Numbered from the stretch's first letter, positions 46,618 to 64,000 are shown. The stretch is 64,000 nt of DNA from Lepidodermella squamata (GCA_047495785.1 JBLDXI010000001.1:3410001-3474000), one strand, 5' to 3'. Notes: generated by a model from the letters alone, not told the origin. Made by a program: numbers and translations.

Positions 46618-49600
46618 ATGGCTAAGCAACAGCGAGTTATTTTCGGCTGTTTGATGCTTGGCCTGGTCGTGGCTGTCAGCGCTGTTCATATCAGTGACGA
46701 AGAGCTGGCGCAACTGACGCGTCGAAACAGCGCGAAACCGCAGCCATCGATGAAGAAACTTCAACCCGACGTTGCTAAGCTGATGAAGCCGAAGTCGGAG
46801 GAGAATTCCGACGAGAAGAGTGACGAGGCCAGTTTTTTTAAAAGCGATGAAGTCAGCGATGAAAGCACGCCGCAGCATAGTCAGGAGAAGAAGAAGCATG
46901 ATAAGAAGAAAAAGGACCATGCTGGGCATAAACCGGCTCGAGTTATCGCCGATGCTGCGTTGGATAAACACTTGAATCGCCTACATCGCCAATCGACAAC
47001 TCGGCGACCCACGACTACGACGACCAAATTCGTCAAAGATCCGGTCAAAAAATCGACTAAGCCCAACCTCAGCCGCAGTTCAGAGTACAGCGATTCTCTG
47101 TTGGATAGCGAAGAGCGAAGAGAGAGAAGTACTATCCTATTATGAAATGTATCCTATTTTGTGAAATTTCTTCGTTTTAAAGGGTTGAAGAATATTCTCA
47201 AAAAGAAGAAGCAAAATGGCGGATTTCTAGTACCTTCTGCTGGTTCTCCCAAGGTCCCCAAACCAGGTTTCAAATTTCTAAAATTTTTTTTATTATTTTC
47301 AAATGTCGTACCTACCATTTTTCAGTGGATCCTAAACCAGTGCCACGGCTTAGCCACGAGGATGAAGGCAATATCGAGAGTATCAAAAATACCATGAAGC
47401 AACGTCTACAACGACGCCACGACATGGAGGCCTATCATGCTTATGGCAAGTTCATTTTTCCCAATTTTTTCAGTTAAAATGATGAACTCTTTTTGCAGTT
47501 GATGTAGCTTCGAAGAATAAAATGAAGGACCATAAGCACATCGATGAGGAGCTCAACGAGATGTTCCGGAAAAAGAACGCGAATCTCGACCCAAAAAAAA
47601 GTATGAAGCCTCAATTTCTTTTATATTTCTGATTAATTTTATTGTTTTTCAAGCCATGAAGGCGAAAAAAGTCCGCAAATTTGATCACGATCATGGCAAA
47701 TCGAAGCTTGACAGTGGTATGAAAATCTATAGAATTTTTGCTCTTTAAAAAATATTAATTTTAGCCGAAAGGCGGCATTTGGAAATCGAAGAATTCAACC
47801 GTCAAATTAAAGCAAAAATCGCTGGAAGACAGCCCAGTGCCATGAAATCGAATCAAGATAAGCCTAAGCACGTTCATCGCCATAAAACTACGACTATGCA
47901 ATACAGCGAGGAAGACGTTTCGGAAATTACGACTACAACTAAAGCGACTACAACCCGCCGTACGACTAAAAAGCAGCCGAAACCGACGACGACAACGCCT
48001 GCGACAACAACGACTAGAACTGTGCCTAGAAAACGAGGTAGCAGTGAGGAGCAGGAAAAAGTTGAGTTGATCAAAGAAAAAGCGCGGCGAGGCGATCGGT
48101 TGACTGACGACAGTTTGGAGTTGCTGCTGTCGTCCAAGTACAACAAGGACGCATGGGCGGATGAAGTTTACCAGCCTCAGACCAAGTACCACGAGGAAGC
48201 CGTTGCTCAGCCTAGCTTTATCTGGTCAGCTCGGTACAAGGAGATTGAGCAGGCCGAGGAGAGAGCGTTGTCAGCTGAATTGAAGCGGAAATTGGGTAAT
48301 ATCCACGATGATGATGATGATAGCGAGATGGAGGCTACGACTACCACTTCGACCTCGAAAACCACGACTACTACAGAGGCGCCGACTACTACAACGACGG
48401 TTACTACGACAACCGAGGCGCCTAAAATCGTGCCAGTTTACTTGGATAAGCACCACCGCGTTCTGGAAATCAGCCGGCCGAAGCCGATTAGCGACGAAAT
48501 TATTGAGGGTGACGAGGAGGAGGAAGAAGAGGAAGAGGAAGAAGAAGATTCTCGGCAAACTGAGCATAAAATTGCAGCTGATGCGGTTGAAGTTGTTCGG
48601 CCCATCCCGTCGAAAACTGAGGGCGGTCCGGTGGTGAATTTTGCGATTGAAGCCGAGAAACCTGCGCCTGAAGTCAGTCAAGCGCATCGTGTGGCTACGC
48701 AAGACGCGGTTTTAGTCAAGGAAATTTCTGCGACGGAAAAAGGCGCTTACAAGGTACGAATTCTAGGGATTTTAGGGAAGACAAGAAACTCGAAAACCTA
48801 TATTTAGGGGAAGTATCCAATGTCCGAAATAACGGACAGCCTCAATTAAAGGTTCCGAGCCTTCAAAAATAAGCAGTTCTTTAATTTCCAAGTTCCCGCT
48901 GTTTTATAGGATATTTTCTTTTTTTTCTACAATTTCAGGTTAAATTGTCACCAGCCTTGTCCGCTGACAAATTGGCGCGCCCTCATGCCGTCTTACCACC
49001 CCCAATCGGTGAAGCTTCCGGCCTCAAACCCGGCGGCAAATCCCGTTTCGCAAGACGCTCGCTGACCTACGTCCCACCCGGCCTACCCGTCACCAGCGAT
49101 CCTAACATCTACTGCCAGGCCGTTCAAGCCGCGGCGCCTGACATCACCCAATACTTGTACCCGGACCCAACTAGCTGTACAGCCTTCTTTTACTGCCAGT
49201 TCGGCGCAACACCGTCTGGCGCGAAAGGCACTCGATCGCTATGCCCAGCTTCTCAACGCTTCTCAGCGTCGATTTTCACCTGCGTACCAGCTTGGAACCC
49301 GAACAGTATCTGCGACCCGGACCCTTGCGAGGATGATTCATCGATCGCTAGCTCTTACGGACGCTGGCTAGATCCAACGAACTGCCAGCGGTATTATTCT
49401 TGCTCGAGTGGCTGGTCGGTTCCGGTTTGCTGCCCGGCTGGTACCCGGGCTTCGGCTGAGTTCGGATGTGTCGAAGATGCATCTTGCCAAGTCGATAGCT
49501 GCGTTGAAGGCTACCCAGGCGACAAGGATATCACCACAAAGGCTCCAGTAGTCGTACGTTATTTGAAAAATTGTTAATAAAAAATTGAAATTTTGAAAGG

Positions 49601-50805
49601 GAGAATGAAAAAAGGCAAATTCTAGCTATTCCGAATTCAGAAATTTTAAACTAAAAACTAAAATTAATTGAAAAATATTCTCAAAAAAATGAAAAATTTA
49701 ATCAAATTTTATTACAAAATTGTGGTGTCGTGAATTCCTAAATAAAATCCTATCGGAGTATATAAAATGGTAAATAATAATGTTTAATGTCGCAGAATGA
49801 TGATGATACGTGTACGGATTCAGCGAATACGCTACTCCGCGCTGACGGCAAAGGATTCCTGAGCTACGACGCCGGTGCCGAAAAGTGGGTATCATTTATT
49901 TGCCCAGCTGGCACCGAGTTCCAGCTAAAGAGTTGCACGTGCGTGGGCGAGGCACTGCCACAGCCAACGTCAGGACCATCCCCATCTACTGTCTACCGCC
50001 AATGCGCTGTCTACCTACCATTCAACAAAGACTTCGAAGACTACTCGCTCAACAGGGCTTGGACGCAAAAATACGGCGCCGTCTCGATTGTCAGAGGCAA
50101 CTCGGCTGTTGGAAATGGCTCGGCATTCTTTAATGGTAAAATTAATTTAAAAATTAATTAATTCTCAACTCGAAATTTTAAGGTGGCCGTATTGAGTTGG
50201 AGGCTTTCAACAACAAAGATCTTGGATCTCAGGTGACCTGGTGTCTACTCTATCGGTAATATTTAGATTCAAGAATTTTTCGAATTTATTTTTGAATTTT
50301 TTATAGATGCTCCCCGAACCCTAACGATCCGTCTCAGACGTCATGTGCCTCGAGCCAGGGCACTTTATTGACGAATGTTCGAAACGGGAAACCTGATTAC
50401 AGCTTGATGATGCTCCTATCTGGCGGTTCTCGCATCATGACCGTTGGAACCACCCCGCCGCCGCAACTCCTCACCGCCCAATCAACCCAATCGCAATCGG
50501 GCGCGTGGCACCAGATGTGCGGCACCTTTGACGGGTTCAAACTGGCGCTCTACGAAGACGGCACCCTGGTTCAAACCGTACCCGGGTCATCGGCGCGTAA
50601 AAGTGTCCGCACCATGCATGCGCCGTACAACGTCGGCGCCGGCCGCACGACGGACGGCTCGTTTGTCGGCTACATCGATGAAGTCCTGGTGTGCCAGAGC
50701 GTGTTGGGCGAGGCTGAAATGACCGCCCATCGCACGGGTGACCGTCGAGCCCTCGTCCGAGCCGGCTTGATCCCGGAATGCCCAAGCGGCAAGCAAAATT
50801 GCTGA
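46618..50805 (+). CDS. Secreted Thr-rich protein with chitin-binding and LamG-like domains, 1131 aa
   Basis: Ten exons join in phase (3396 nt): 46618-47128, 47183-47266, 47326-47445, 47499-47600, 47654-47716, 47765-48753, 48939-49553, 49796-50135, 50183-50255 and 50307-50805. A signal peptide starts the protein (VIFGCLMLGLVVAVSA). Lys/Glu/Asp-rich and Thr-rich disordered segments follow (TTTTSTSKTTTTTEAP), with a run of Glu. The exon at 48939 begins two Cys-rich modules of peritrophin/CBM14 type (YCQAVQ...YLYPDPTSCTAFFYCQFG; GRWLDPTNCQRYYSCSSG), and a third, weaker one follows (DTCTDS...ICPAGTEFQ). The C-terminus is a LamG/concanavalin-like domain (QVTWCLLY, GAWHQMCGTFDGFKLALYED, YIDEVLVC). 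This is probably a cuticle, eggshell or gut matrix protein that binds chitin. The intron after 47445 is GC-AG. Confidence 0.88.
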
Positions 50806-51208
50806 ACATTTCTTTTTGACCCGTTACTATTTATTCCTGTCTTGTATTTTCATGTTCATCTCGAAAAGTTATTGTACACCGTGGTTATTTATTACCAATT
50901 AAATCAGTAATTATTGACGAAAGTTCTGGTTGTTTTTTTTACCTGCCGGTTCCCACATATCAAGGGTTGAGCTTGCGATGAGAATTTAATTATTTAAAGA
51001 CAATTTTTTGTTAATAATTTATGGCTCGTGTGCGATTTTTCGCACGTGCAGTCGCCAGGCGAAATCACGCGTGACGAACCTGGATTTGTTGCGCAACGAC
51101 CTGGCGCGAAAATTGAAAAGGCACCCGCCTATTTAAACGGTTGTTTATTGCCATGCTCACCTAGTCTTTTCTTTTTATATTTTATTATCTCGAACAACTT
51201 TGATTAAC

Positions 51209-51803
51209 ATGGTCAGCCGAGTGATTTTATTTGCTCTCATTATTTCGGCGTTCGTCGGTAAAGATTTTTCTCAATTTTTATGATAAATCTTATGAATTAT
51301 GTTATTTTGCAGCCCTCGTCGCTCAAGCTGAAGAGCGCGAAAATGGCCTCATGGCCCGTCTTCGGGGACCCGCTCGCTACCGCAACCAAGCGTCGCGATT
51401 CCGTGGTCTGAATAACGAGCAACGCGAGCAGCTGGCGGCGTTCCGCGGAAAGCGCTACAAGTGGCGCAAGCGTGCCCACACTACCCCCGAGCCGGACTCA
51501 TCCTCCTCGTCTGAACTCGTGCAGCCCGACGAGCCGGAACACAGCGAGTCGAACTGCAAGGTGCACACGACGACCAAGAAGTGCAAGACCACGAAGAGGA
51601 CGACTACCTGCAAGCCGACGACGACCCGGTGCAAGCGCCGTACTACGACCAAATGCCGCAGGCGTACTACTACCACCCCGTGCGACAACGAGACTACTAC
51701 CCCCGAGCCAACCACCCGGCTGCCTGACGCCACCACCCCATCGCCGACCACGACCTGCGAGCCTGAGAGCGACTCTGAGGGCGCTGCTTGGGAAAGGCCT
51801 TAG
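51209..51803 (+). CDS. Secreted Cys-punctuated Thr/Lys/Arg repeat protein, 179 aa
   Basis: Two exons join in phase: 51209-51257 and 51313-51803 (540 nt). The signal peptide is MVSRVILFALIISAFVG. An Arg/Gln-rich segment (RFRGLNNEQREQLAAFRGKR) is followed by an unusual repeat in which single Cys residues alternate with Thr triplets and basic residues (CKVHTTTKKC, CKPTTTRC, CRRRTTTTPC). A Thr/Pro/Glu tail ends the protein. A cross-linked, O-glycosylated matrix or mucin-like role is plausible. I know no named family with this repeat. It lies 400 bp after the chitin-binding gene on the same strand and shares its Thr-rich style. AATAAA lies at 51837. Confidence 0.8.
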
Positions 51804-53913
51804 GTCTCTCGCATCGGTTGAACATTCCTGATGAAGAATAAATAGTTTTCTCTTTTATCTCAGATTGATTGATCTTCATGTATGTTCCTATTATATAGCT
51901 TGTGATAAGATGAATTCAGCTACCTTTGATGGAAATTCAATTGCTCATCAGTGTGAACTATACAACATATTTTGACCTCGAATAAATGACATGATTATAA
52001 CTCATCAGTGCAACGCTTTTTGTAACGAAAATGTTGCATGTTTTTATTGGGTCATACTTTTAGCCAAACCAATGATTCGCCTGCTACGGATCAAAATGTT
52101 GACAAATTTATTGGTATAAGTTTTGGTTGTCTGGAATATTATTAATCCAGGGAATTGCTCGTATCTACCTCTAAGAGGAGAGGAAAATATCGAAAATGTC
52201 GAATCGGGTCAAGTTCGCATTTTAATTTCAAAAGCTTTTAAAATTTATCTGCGAACTAATTTATCTTCAAAATTTAGCTGGATCGTTCCGAAGCCCAGCA
52301 TCGGCAGACCGTCATGACAGCAAATGCCCAAAACAGCAACTTTTTCAATAACTTGCGACATAACAGCAGAAACACGATGCATCTTTCACTAAGTAAGTTT
52401 TCGCTGCTTTGTCGCGAAATAAAAAATTTGCCGTTTTGCCGCATTCGTTGTTCTAAGAAGTTGCTGTTTTTCGCCGTACTCCAGCTTAACGTTAGTTGAT
52501 TTTTTTCAATTTATTTGCACAAATAAACGCAAAGGTCCCGGCGGGTTTTCACTTCAACTCGATTTCTTCAATTTTTGTGATCTCTGAATCACCTTTAAAA
52601 GCCAGCAAAAACAACATCTTTCAAATGCTGCCATTTTATTTTTGTAATTATATCAGTACGTAGTCATAATAATTGTATAATAATATTATGAATAAATAAT
52701 ATACGCGACTAGAGATCGTAGATAACATGACTTCAAGATTCCTCACCAATCATCGCGATTTCTTCTATCCGCAATTAGATACGATATGAATATTTCTCAT
52801 AATCGCAAAATCGACATTTTCATAATTTTTAGACGAACCAACATTCAGATCCATAAAATGTACATATGATTTTCAACTGTGTTATAAGGTATCAGGTTCT
52901 TCGTGAGATAAGGTTTAAATTTTACTATTTCTTCGTTTTAACAAAATCAACGGCTAATTTGCGTCACTTATTAAAATTTTGAAAATTATAAAAGCAACAA
53001 GCATAACTCCGTAAAACTACAACAATGAAAAACGGCTGGATTTTACGGGCTGTACAAAGGCTAGGCGGTTAATTTTTATAAGAATCGTTCAATTCGATAC
53101 ACAAAATGCCATACACGAAATAAATTATTCAGGAGGATCGATCGAAAAAGTGCATCATGATTATAGCAACAATATATACGTATCATATCAATGCTTTTGA
53201 GAGAACGCGAAAAACCAGTGATTTTCAAATATATCGCCGGCCGAGGCAAGACAAGGTACGATTTTTCGTCATCAATTGTGAGGAACCAAGTAACACAAAA
53301 ATTATGCAGCTTCGTTATAATAATTCAAGGAGTAGTTAATAATATTAATAATAATTGCGGAAAACGGAAGAAAAATTGAACTAAAAGTACCAAGTACCTT
53401 TCCACCTTAAATTCAATCACGTATAAAACCGAAAACTGTTACGAAAAAATCGTGCGATGCTGAATATACGACATAAATTATATGCTTCGAGGCCGTTATA
53501 TTTTTTTCGATCTAAAATTTGCGAATAACAGGAGCTTTGAGCTGAAACAAGCAACTCAGAAAGGCTTTATCAATGCAACTAAACCCATCAATATATTATA
53601 TTTTCATGAGATCATTTGCAGGAATTTGAATATTATTGAAAAAATAACACAGCGACGAACGATAATATCACAACGAAGAAAAAACCAAGAGAACATCGCG
53701 GTTTTTAAGGAGGAATATTTAAAAGGCACGCACGGCGTGCATTGATTCGCCAAACACACTGCACGTTTCGCTTTATCACAACATCGATAGAGAGAGAGAG
53801 AGAATAAAACAACGGCACGTGTAAATATAACGCAGAATTAATATACAAATATTTCTGTCTCGTTGAATGTTAGATTTTTTCCACCTGAAATGAGAAGACT
53901 TGTTATTATCGTG
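51804..53913. other. Intergenic, no gene seen
   Basis: About 2.1 kb of AT-rich sequence between a plus-strand stop and the BRSK stop. Short open frames on the plus strand (52123, 52314, 53157, 53482) have AT-driven composition and no domain signal. An (AG)n run lies near 53791-53803. Confidence 0.5.
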
Positions 53914-59225
<5,312 letters not shown>

Positions 59226-62166
59226 TCTGACGCGTTCAGAGTCAACTCAGAAAGGCATGAAAAAACGATGTTGGAATAAAATACGCATATTTAAAGATTT
59301 CTAGAGAATGATAAATCATTTGATGACTATTATTGTAAACAATCGATTTGCCAATCAGCACATACCCGTTTGACGAGTCATCTACATTCAGGTGTTAGAA
59401 GTTACACCAAATGATAAGATTGAAATGGAAAAAGTCGTTTATTCAAGTTTAAGGGTAGACTATCTTGTCTTATAATATTTTCACCTCAATGAATAGCAAT
59501 GCCAATTCAAGCTGAAAACAATGAAAAAAGAACTCTCCAAGTAAACTCAGCCTACATTTAATTTTGATTCATTTTTTTCATCAATCGGCTGATGTACATT
59601 TTTAAGATAAAATACATAGCAGAAACGAAAATAAAGGCAGCAGCATGATTATAATATTTTGCACCTAAATATTTTGCAACCCCCAGATTGCTCGTGATTA
59701 TCAATGCCGTGATCATGCGGGAAACAAGAAGAATTCACGAAGCGTCGAAAAAATTCAAGATCGAAATTGACTAATAATCAATCGGAAAATGAGCAACTAA
59801 AACTGAAGTAATGGCCATGAGCTATTGAAATAAAACAACAATTTGCATTGAACAGAGAAATATCTTAACGTCATCAGCTCAGTTCTTTCCAAAGCTGAAG
59901 AATAGTGAAAAAGTAACTCCTGATTAAACTTCCAAAGTAGGCGAAGTATTCTTAATATGCCTTGCAATAAGCCTAAAAGCAAAATGAAATTGCAGTCCCA
60001 TATAATTCTGTAATCCATGTTACACCTGAGTCGTAATGCTAATAGAGATCAACGTCAATGCTGAACATAAAAAGCCTCGATCATCAACGGCCCCCTTGTA
60101 GAGAACTAAACTTCATTATTGCTATCAAAGAATTGGAAGCGAGCTGGCTAAACTTTGCGGAAGCTAGACTCAACAGATAGTAAGAGAAGGCAGCTAAGCA
60201 AAACGAGAAACTGCTGACACAGTTGAACTAAGCGAACAGTAGTATAATGAGCTAATAAAACGAGACGTGGCCCTTTCTGTTTTTGGACATCAAACGAACG
60301 CTTCGCCAGCTGATAAACTACTATTTTTGCTCAGGATTCATTGTTACTAATTTGGCAAAACGTTTAAATAAGGGCCGGAAACAGATGCCACGTCTCAACT
60401 GACGTTCAATTGGTATTGATAACCATAGTACAGTGAAACCCCGATTTGGCGTCATCTACGGGCCGGCCAAGAAATCGGGCGGGAAATACGAAAATACGGA
60501 TAATCTGGGTCACTTTACATGCCATTCGATGCTGCAGGGAAAAATGAAGAATTTTCACCCCCTTGTCTTTTGCATACCCCGATTTCCCATCAGACGGAAA
60601 ATATAAGGACGCGAAATCGGAGTTTCACTGTAATTAGAAATTTGCCACTAATTTGTGGCGTCTCGCAGATATTGAATCGAACCTTGAAGAATGAACTTCA
60701 TTTGTGGGTCTTTTAGGCCTCCTCTCACGATGAAGCGAAATTTCACTGCAATTTAAAACTAGATATTAATAATAATAATAACAGATAAGCAAAGAGTCCA
60801 GAATCCAGAACCTGCAACCTTGATAAAGCTACAGGTTTTATACTCCGTGCTTCTGCCGCGTCCAAACTTTACAATAGCAATAAGATTAAAACTAAACTCT
60901 TTCAAAATATTCGCGCTAAAATCAGCCAAGACGCGGAATAACACCGAAAATAAAAGTTTTGCAATAGTTCATGGGATTATATTAGTAACAAATGAAAATA
61001 AAAACAACCAAATGAGGAAGCGTACCCGATTCAGCGCCCGAGAAAACAGATTTCCTCTTACAGCTGATTCAGAAACCCAACAAGCAACAAGCTCGACGCA
61101 AAAGAAACAAAACAAATTGGCTGTGATTGCTGATTGAGAGTGAGTTTCGGAGAATTCCCTCTATGATTTTGACGAATCGACAAACGAAGACTCATTGGCA
61201 GGACGTAGAGGAAATACAACAGAACACCAGATATGATGTATGCTCTGTAAAATAAGTCTTTCAATAGCTCGGGAGTAAAAACTGTGAGGAAGCAAGAAAC
61301 AAGTTACAGCGGCCTTAAAAAAGACATCATTTAACGGGGAGGAGATCGGGAAAGGAAAAAGGAATGTCATTGATCAGCGATCCCATATCCCAGAGAATAA
61401 CAAGGCAGCCGAATGATCTGTTTGGTTTTGGTTCTCCGGAGACTATGACCCCTGGCCACTGTTCACTTGCAATGGGTTTTACCAAACTCTTCTCAACGGA
61501 AAACGAGCACCTGCTGGAACTGGCCGGGAGTGGCCGAGGCCCATCCTGGCTTACGATTGAGGGTATATACGGCGTCCCGAAAAAACAACAAACCCTAGAG
61601 ACGAAAGACGCCGATAATATTTTCTAAGGACATTTTTTTATTTTAGCATATTCAACACAAAAATAATTTTTGAGAAAAAATTAAAAACAGTAGTTAAAAT
61701 TATAAATAAAAAATAGCCGCAGCGAAAAATTCTCCAAAATTATTGCCAAGTTTTTGATGTTTTTGAAGTAAGTAGCAGGCTCTGCTGTCTGTACCATCTC
61801 AAATCTGAGTCGCAATCAGCATTTTCTTGATGAATTGTGTCATTGTGTGCCAAGAATTACACTGCTTGTTTTGAGGATTGTCAACGCCGAGCAGTGCGGT
61901 GTCGAACACGAAGAAATTTAGTGTTGCGAAGGGATAACCTTGAATTATCCGAAAAATAGGTGAGACATTTCTTCCTTCATTTATGCGTTATGTGGCGAAG
62001 TCACTTAGGTGAGCAGAAGAAACAAGCGCCCATAACGTCTGGTTGAATGCTTGGATATTTATTTGTCAGTCTTTTCGCGTTACGAACATTAAACGTGAAA
62101 AAGCAAGCGCGAAAACGACGTAACCAGATAAGCTGGGTTATAGCTATCAAAAGTCATTTATCATCA
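59226..62166. other. Gene-poor intergenic region with one MITE
   Basis: About 2.9 kb without a supportable gene; open frames here (for example 61364-61627) have no recognisable domain. The one clear structure is the TA-flanked inverted-repeat element at 60431-60630. A minus-strand AATAAA for the 62.2-kb gene lies at about 62058-62063. Confidence 0.5.
60431..60630. mobile_element. 200-bp TA-flanked inverted-repeat element (MITE)
   Basis: The element begins CAGTGAAACCCCGATTTGGC and ends with the inverted match to CAGTGAAACTCCGATTTCGC, 18 of 20 identical. It is flanked on both sides by TA, the target-site duplication of Tc1/mariner/pogo-type transposons. It is too short to encode a transposase, so it is a non-autonomous MITE. 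Confidence 0.85.
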
Positions 62167-63144
62167 TTACTTGTTGACGATTTCCCTTATGTCGTTTTGG
62201 GTGATCGCAAAATACAGCCAAGTAAAAGACCTCACTAAGTCTTTGCTACCCAGCGCTAAGCAGGCTCTGTCCTCAAGAGATACGTGCAAACGTTCGTGGT
62301 GATAGCGAAGGTTGCTGATTATTGAAGACCTCCCAGATAAGGTAAAATGATCCAACTGATGCTTAATTTCAGTCAATTGCTTTGTCGCTATTTCGAGGAA
62401 ATTTCCCCAGTCGAAATGACTGTTTAATGGAGAGGGTGCTGGAACGTAGTAGTTGAAGGTCACGTCGACGATATGAAAGATGTGCAAGTATTCTCCGGAG
62501 AGCAGGAAGTCCAAGAACTCAGGCCGCTTCCTAGTCAGATGTTCATGTTTCCGTTCCATAACGGTGCGTTTGAACATATTCAAGTCACCTAGAATTTCGG
62601 TAAAGTTCGATTCTGAATGGGCTTCTCGAATATATCCAGTTCCAATGTTCCACAGCGGACTAAATATGTTGGAACTTTTGTGCGAAATATCGCAATAGTT
62701 ATAGCCGAAATTAGCCGCTTTGAGAGATCGGTGGTTACCCTGGTTAATGATAAAATGTGTTAGTTTTACAAATCGTGTGCAAGAACTAACCATGTGCCTG
62801 AGCAAAGACCCAATTGACGAATAGTAATTGCACATTGACTCTAGCAGATTCTTATACACAACTTTGTCCCCCTTTTGAAATGCTGGATAACATTCAGCGC
62901 TAGCGGTTGGGTTGCTTCGAGGCTCAAAGTTAAAGCAGCACTGAATTCTTTGCCAATCTCTTTCACTGAAATAATACAAGCAGATGATGGGGAGTCAGAT
63001 GAGTGGAAATTGAGCTTACGATATTTCGTCAAAGTCAACTTTCACGGATGGAATATTGCGTTCCTCTACTTCGTAAGCAGGCAGACAACCTCGACTTGAA
63101 ACAGCGAAAAGAGTAGCAACTGCGAATGTTAAAATGTGATGCAT
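62167..63144 (-). CDS. Secreted protein of unknown function, 307 aa
   Basis: Two exons join in phase: 63144-63020 and 62965-62167 (924 nt), with a 54-nt GT-AG intron. The start encodes a signal peptide (MHHILTFAVATLFAVSSRG), so the product is probably secreted. The mature part is mostly helical in appearance and contains several Cys (QRIQCCFNFEP, SMCNYY, NYCDISH) and a few possible N-glycosylation sites such as NFTE. No membrane segment or known domain is recognised. A poly(A) signal lies about 100 nt downstream. Confidence 0.7.
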
Positions 63145-64000
63145 GCGAAGTTACAGTTACTTAGTTATTTTAAAGTTTTTGTTTTAACAAAGATTTGAGC
63201 AAATCGGGCATTATTTATAAGCCCTATTCCTATTCACTGACCGCCTTAGTCACTCACCAACGCACTTCATTAACGAAGTCTTCTAAATCTAAAAATATAC
63301 CTCATGGCTCTCGTCAGATAGCGTGAATGGCCGTTTGGCACGTTCTCTGAAAAGTCAGCTACCAAATTTACTCTACTCTCGCCACTTCAGGTGAGTTAAT
63401 ATGATCAAACATATGGTACTCCTGCTCAATTTCTGTTAAGAAGTGACGTCAAGCACGCGACGTCACTCGTACATACACTCACACGTGAATTATTTTTCGA
63501 ATTCACCGCACCTATTTGTAGATGCTGATGCAATATGATGAATCGATTGCAGAGTGAGAAAAATTAACTATAAGCTTCTGGGAAGAAAGAATGATGATGA
63601 ATGACTTTCGATAGCCATCGATAAGCTAATCTGGGTTATGTTTTCGCGCTTGCTTTTTCGCTCTTCGAATGTTCGGAACGCGGAAAGACTGACAAATAAA
63701 TATCCTAGCATATTCAACCTGACGCATATGAGCTTGCTGCTCGCCTAAACGACTTCGCCAAGCAAGGAATACCTCACCTTGTTTTTGGATAGTTCAAGGT
63801 CATTCCTTCGCAACACAACGCAAAAGAAGTCCAGTCCACCGTAATTAACTGCTGTGAAATTTTGTAAAAATGTACCGGGTTCTTTGGGATCGGGGATACT
63901 TGAAGGATATTAGCGAATTTCATCGCAGAAGCATGTTTTATTTTTCGCGAATGACATACGAATCACAGACCAGGGACCGGATTTTTGACGCTGTGTAAAG
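63145..64000. other. 5' flank of the secreted-protein gene, no gene seen
   Basis: The end of the window holds promoter-side sequence of the 62.2-kb gene. No convincing exon was found. Confidence 0.4.

Noticed and set aside
47874-48702. Long antisense and alternative frames opposite the Thr-rich exon
   Set aside because: They are mirror images of repetitive ACN/GAN codons (Val- and Arg-rich runs), not genes.
52123-53745. Several 60-87-codon plus-strand frames
   Set aside because: They have Lys/Ile/Asn-rich AT composition with no start context, domains or splicing partners.
61364-61627. 87-codon plus-strand frame in the gene-poor region
   Set aside because: No homology, no splice context, and no features beyond chance openness.

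Overview
This is a window of nuclear DNA from a small invertebrate, most likely a nematode. Most introns are 45-60 nt long and AT-rich, and many 3' splice sites read TTTTCAG or TTTTTAG. Two genes lie head-to-tail about 80 bp apart with a splice acceptor just before the second start codon, as in trans-spliced nematode operons. The conserved proteins (CSL, COP9 subunit 5, SAD/BRSK kinase, kinesin-8, TRPC channel, Tuba/DNMBP) are metazoan. The species cannot be named from sequence alone. I assembled multi-exon gene models by hand from splice sites and phase. Every complete model sums to a whole number of codons.

Layout. 1-9.4 kb: the 3' part of a Q/N-rich protein gene (+), a four-finger C2H2 protein with polyQ/N tracts (+), a five-exon single-pass membrane protein (-), and a possible microprotein (+). 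9.9-11.8 kb: the CSL (RBPJ/LAG-1) Notch effector (-). 12.3-22.1 kb: a 29-exon gene (+) for a 1201-aa protein with two calponin-homology-like regions followed by ankyrin repeats. Its 4.25-kb 25th intron holds a complete choline/ethanolamine kinase gene on the opposite strand. 22.3-25.1 kb: a probable operon (-), an intronless DDX18/Has1 helicase followed by csn-5. 25.2-29.9 kb: a repeat island with LINE ORF1- and endonuclease-like fragments, short repeated segments, and a roughly 0.95-kb partial copy of the DDX18 5' half. 30.3-33.2 kb: kinesin-8 (+).

33.6-46.2 kb is a run of minus-strand genes: a TRPC channel, a Tuba-like RhoGEF (SH3x3-DH-BAR-SH3), a tetraspanin, and a secreted acidic protein with an EF-hand-like loop. 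46.6-51.8 kb (+) holds two secreted Thr-rich matrix-type proteins. One has chitin-binding (CBM14-like) domains and a LamG-like C-terminus; the other is a Cys-punctuated Thr/Lys/Arg repeat protein. 53.9-59.2 kb: SAD-1/BRSK kinase (-). 59.2-62.2 kb carries no gene I can support but has a 200-bp TA-flanked inverted-repeat element (MITE). 62.2-63.1 kb: an unrecognised secreted protein (-).

The strongest points for follow-up are the nested kinase gene, the CH-ankyrin protein, the operon plus partial helicase duplication inside a LINE island, the zinc finger with a Q/N insertion, the Cys/Thr repeat protein, two GC-AG introns supported by frame, and the MITE.
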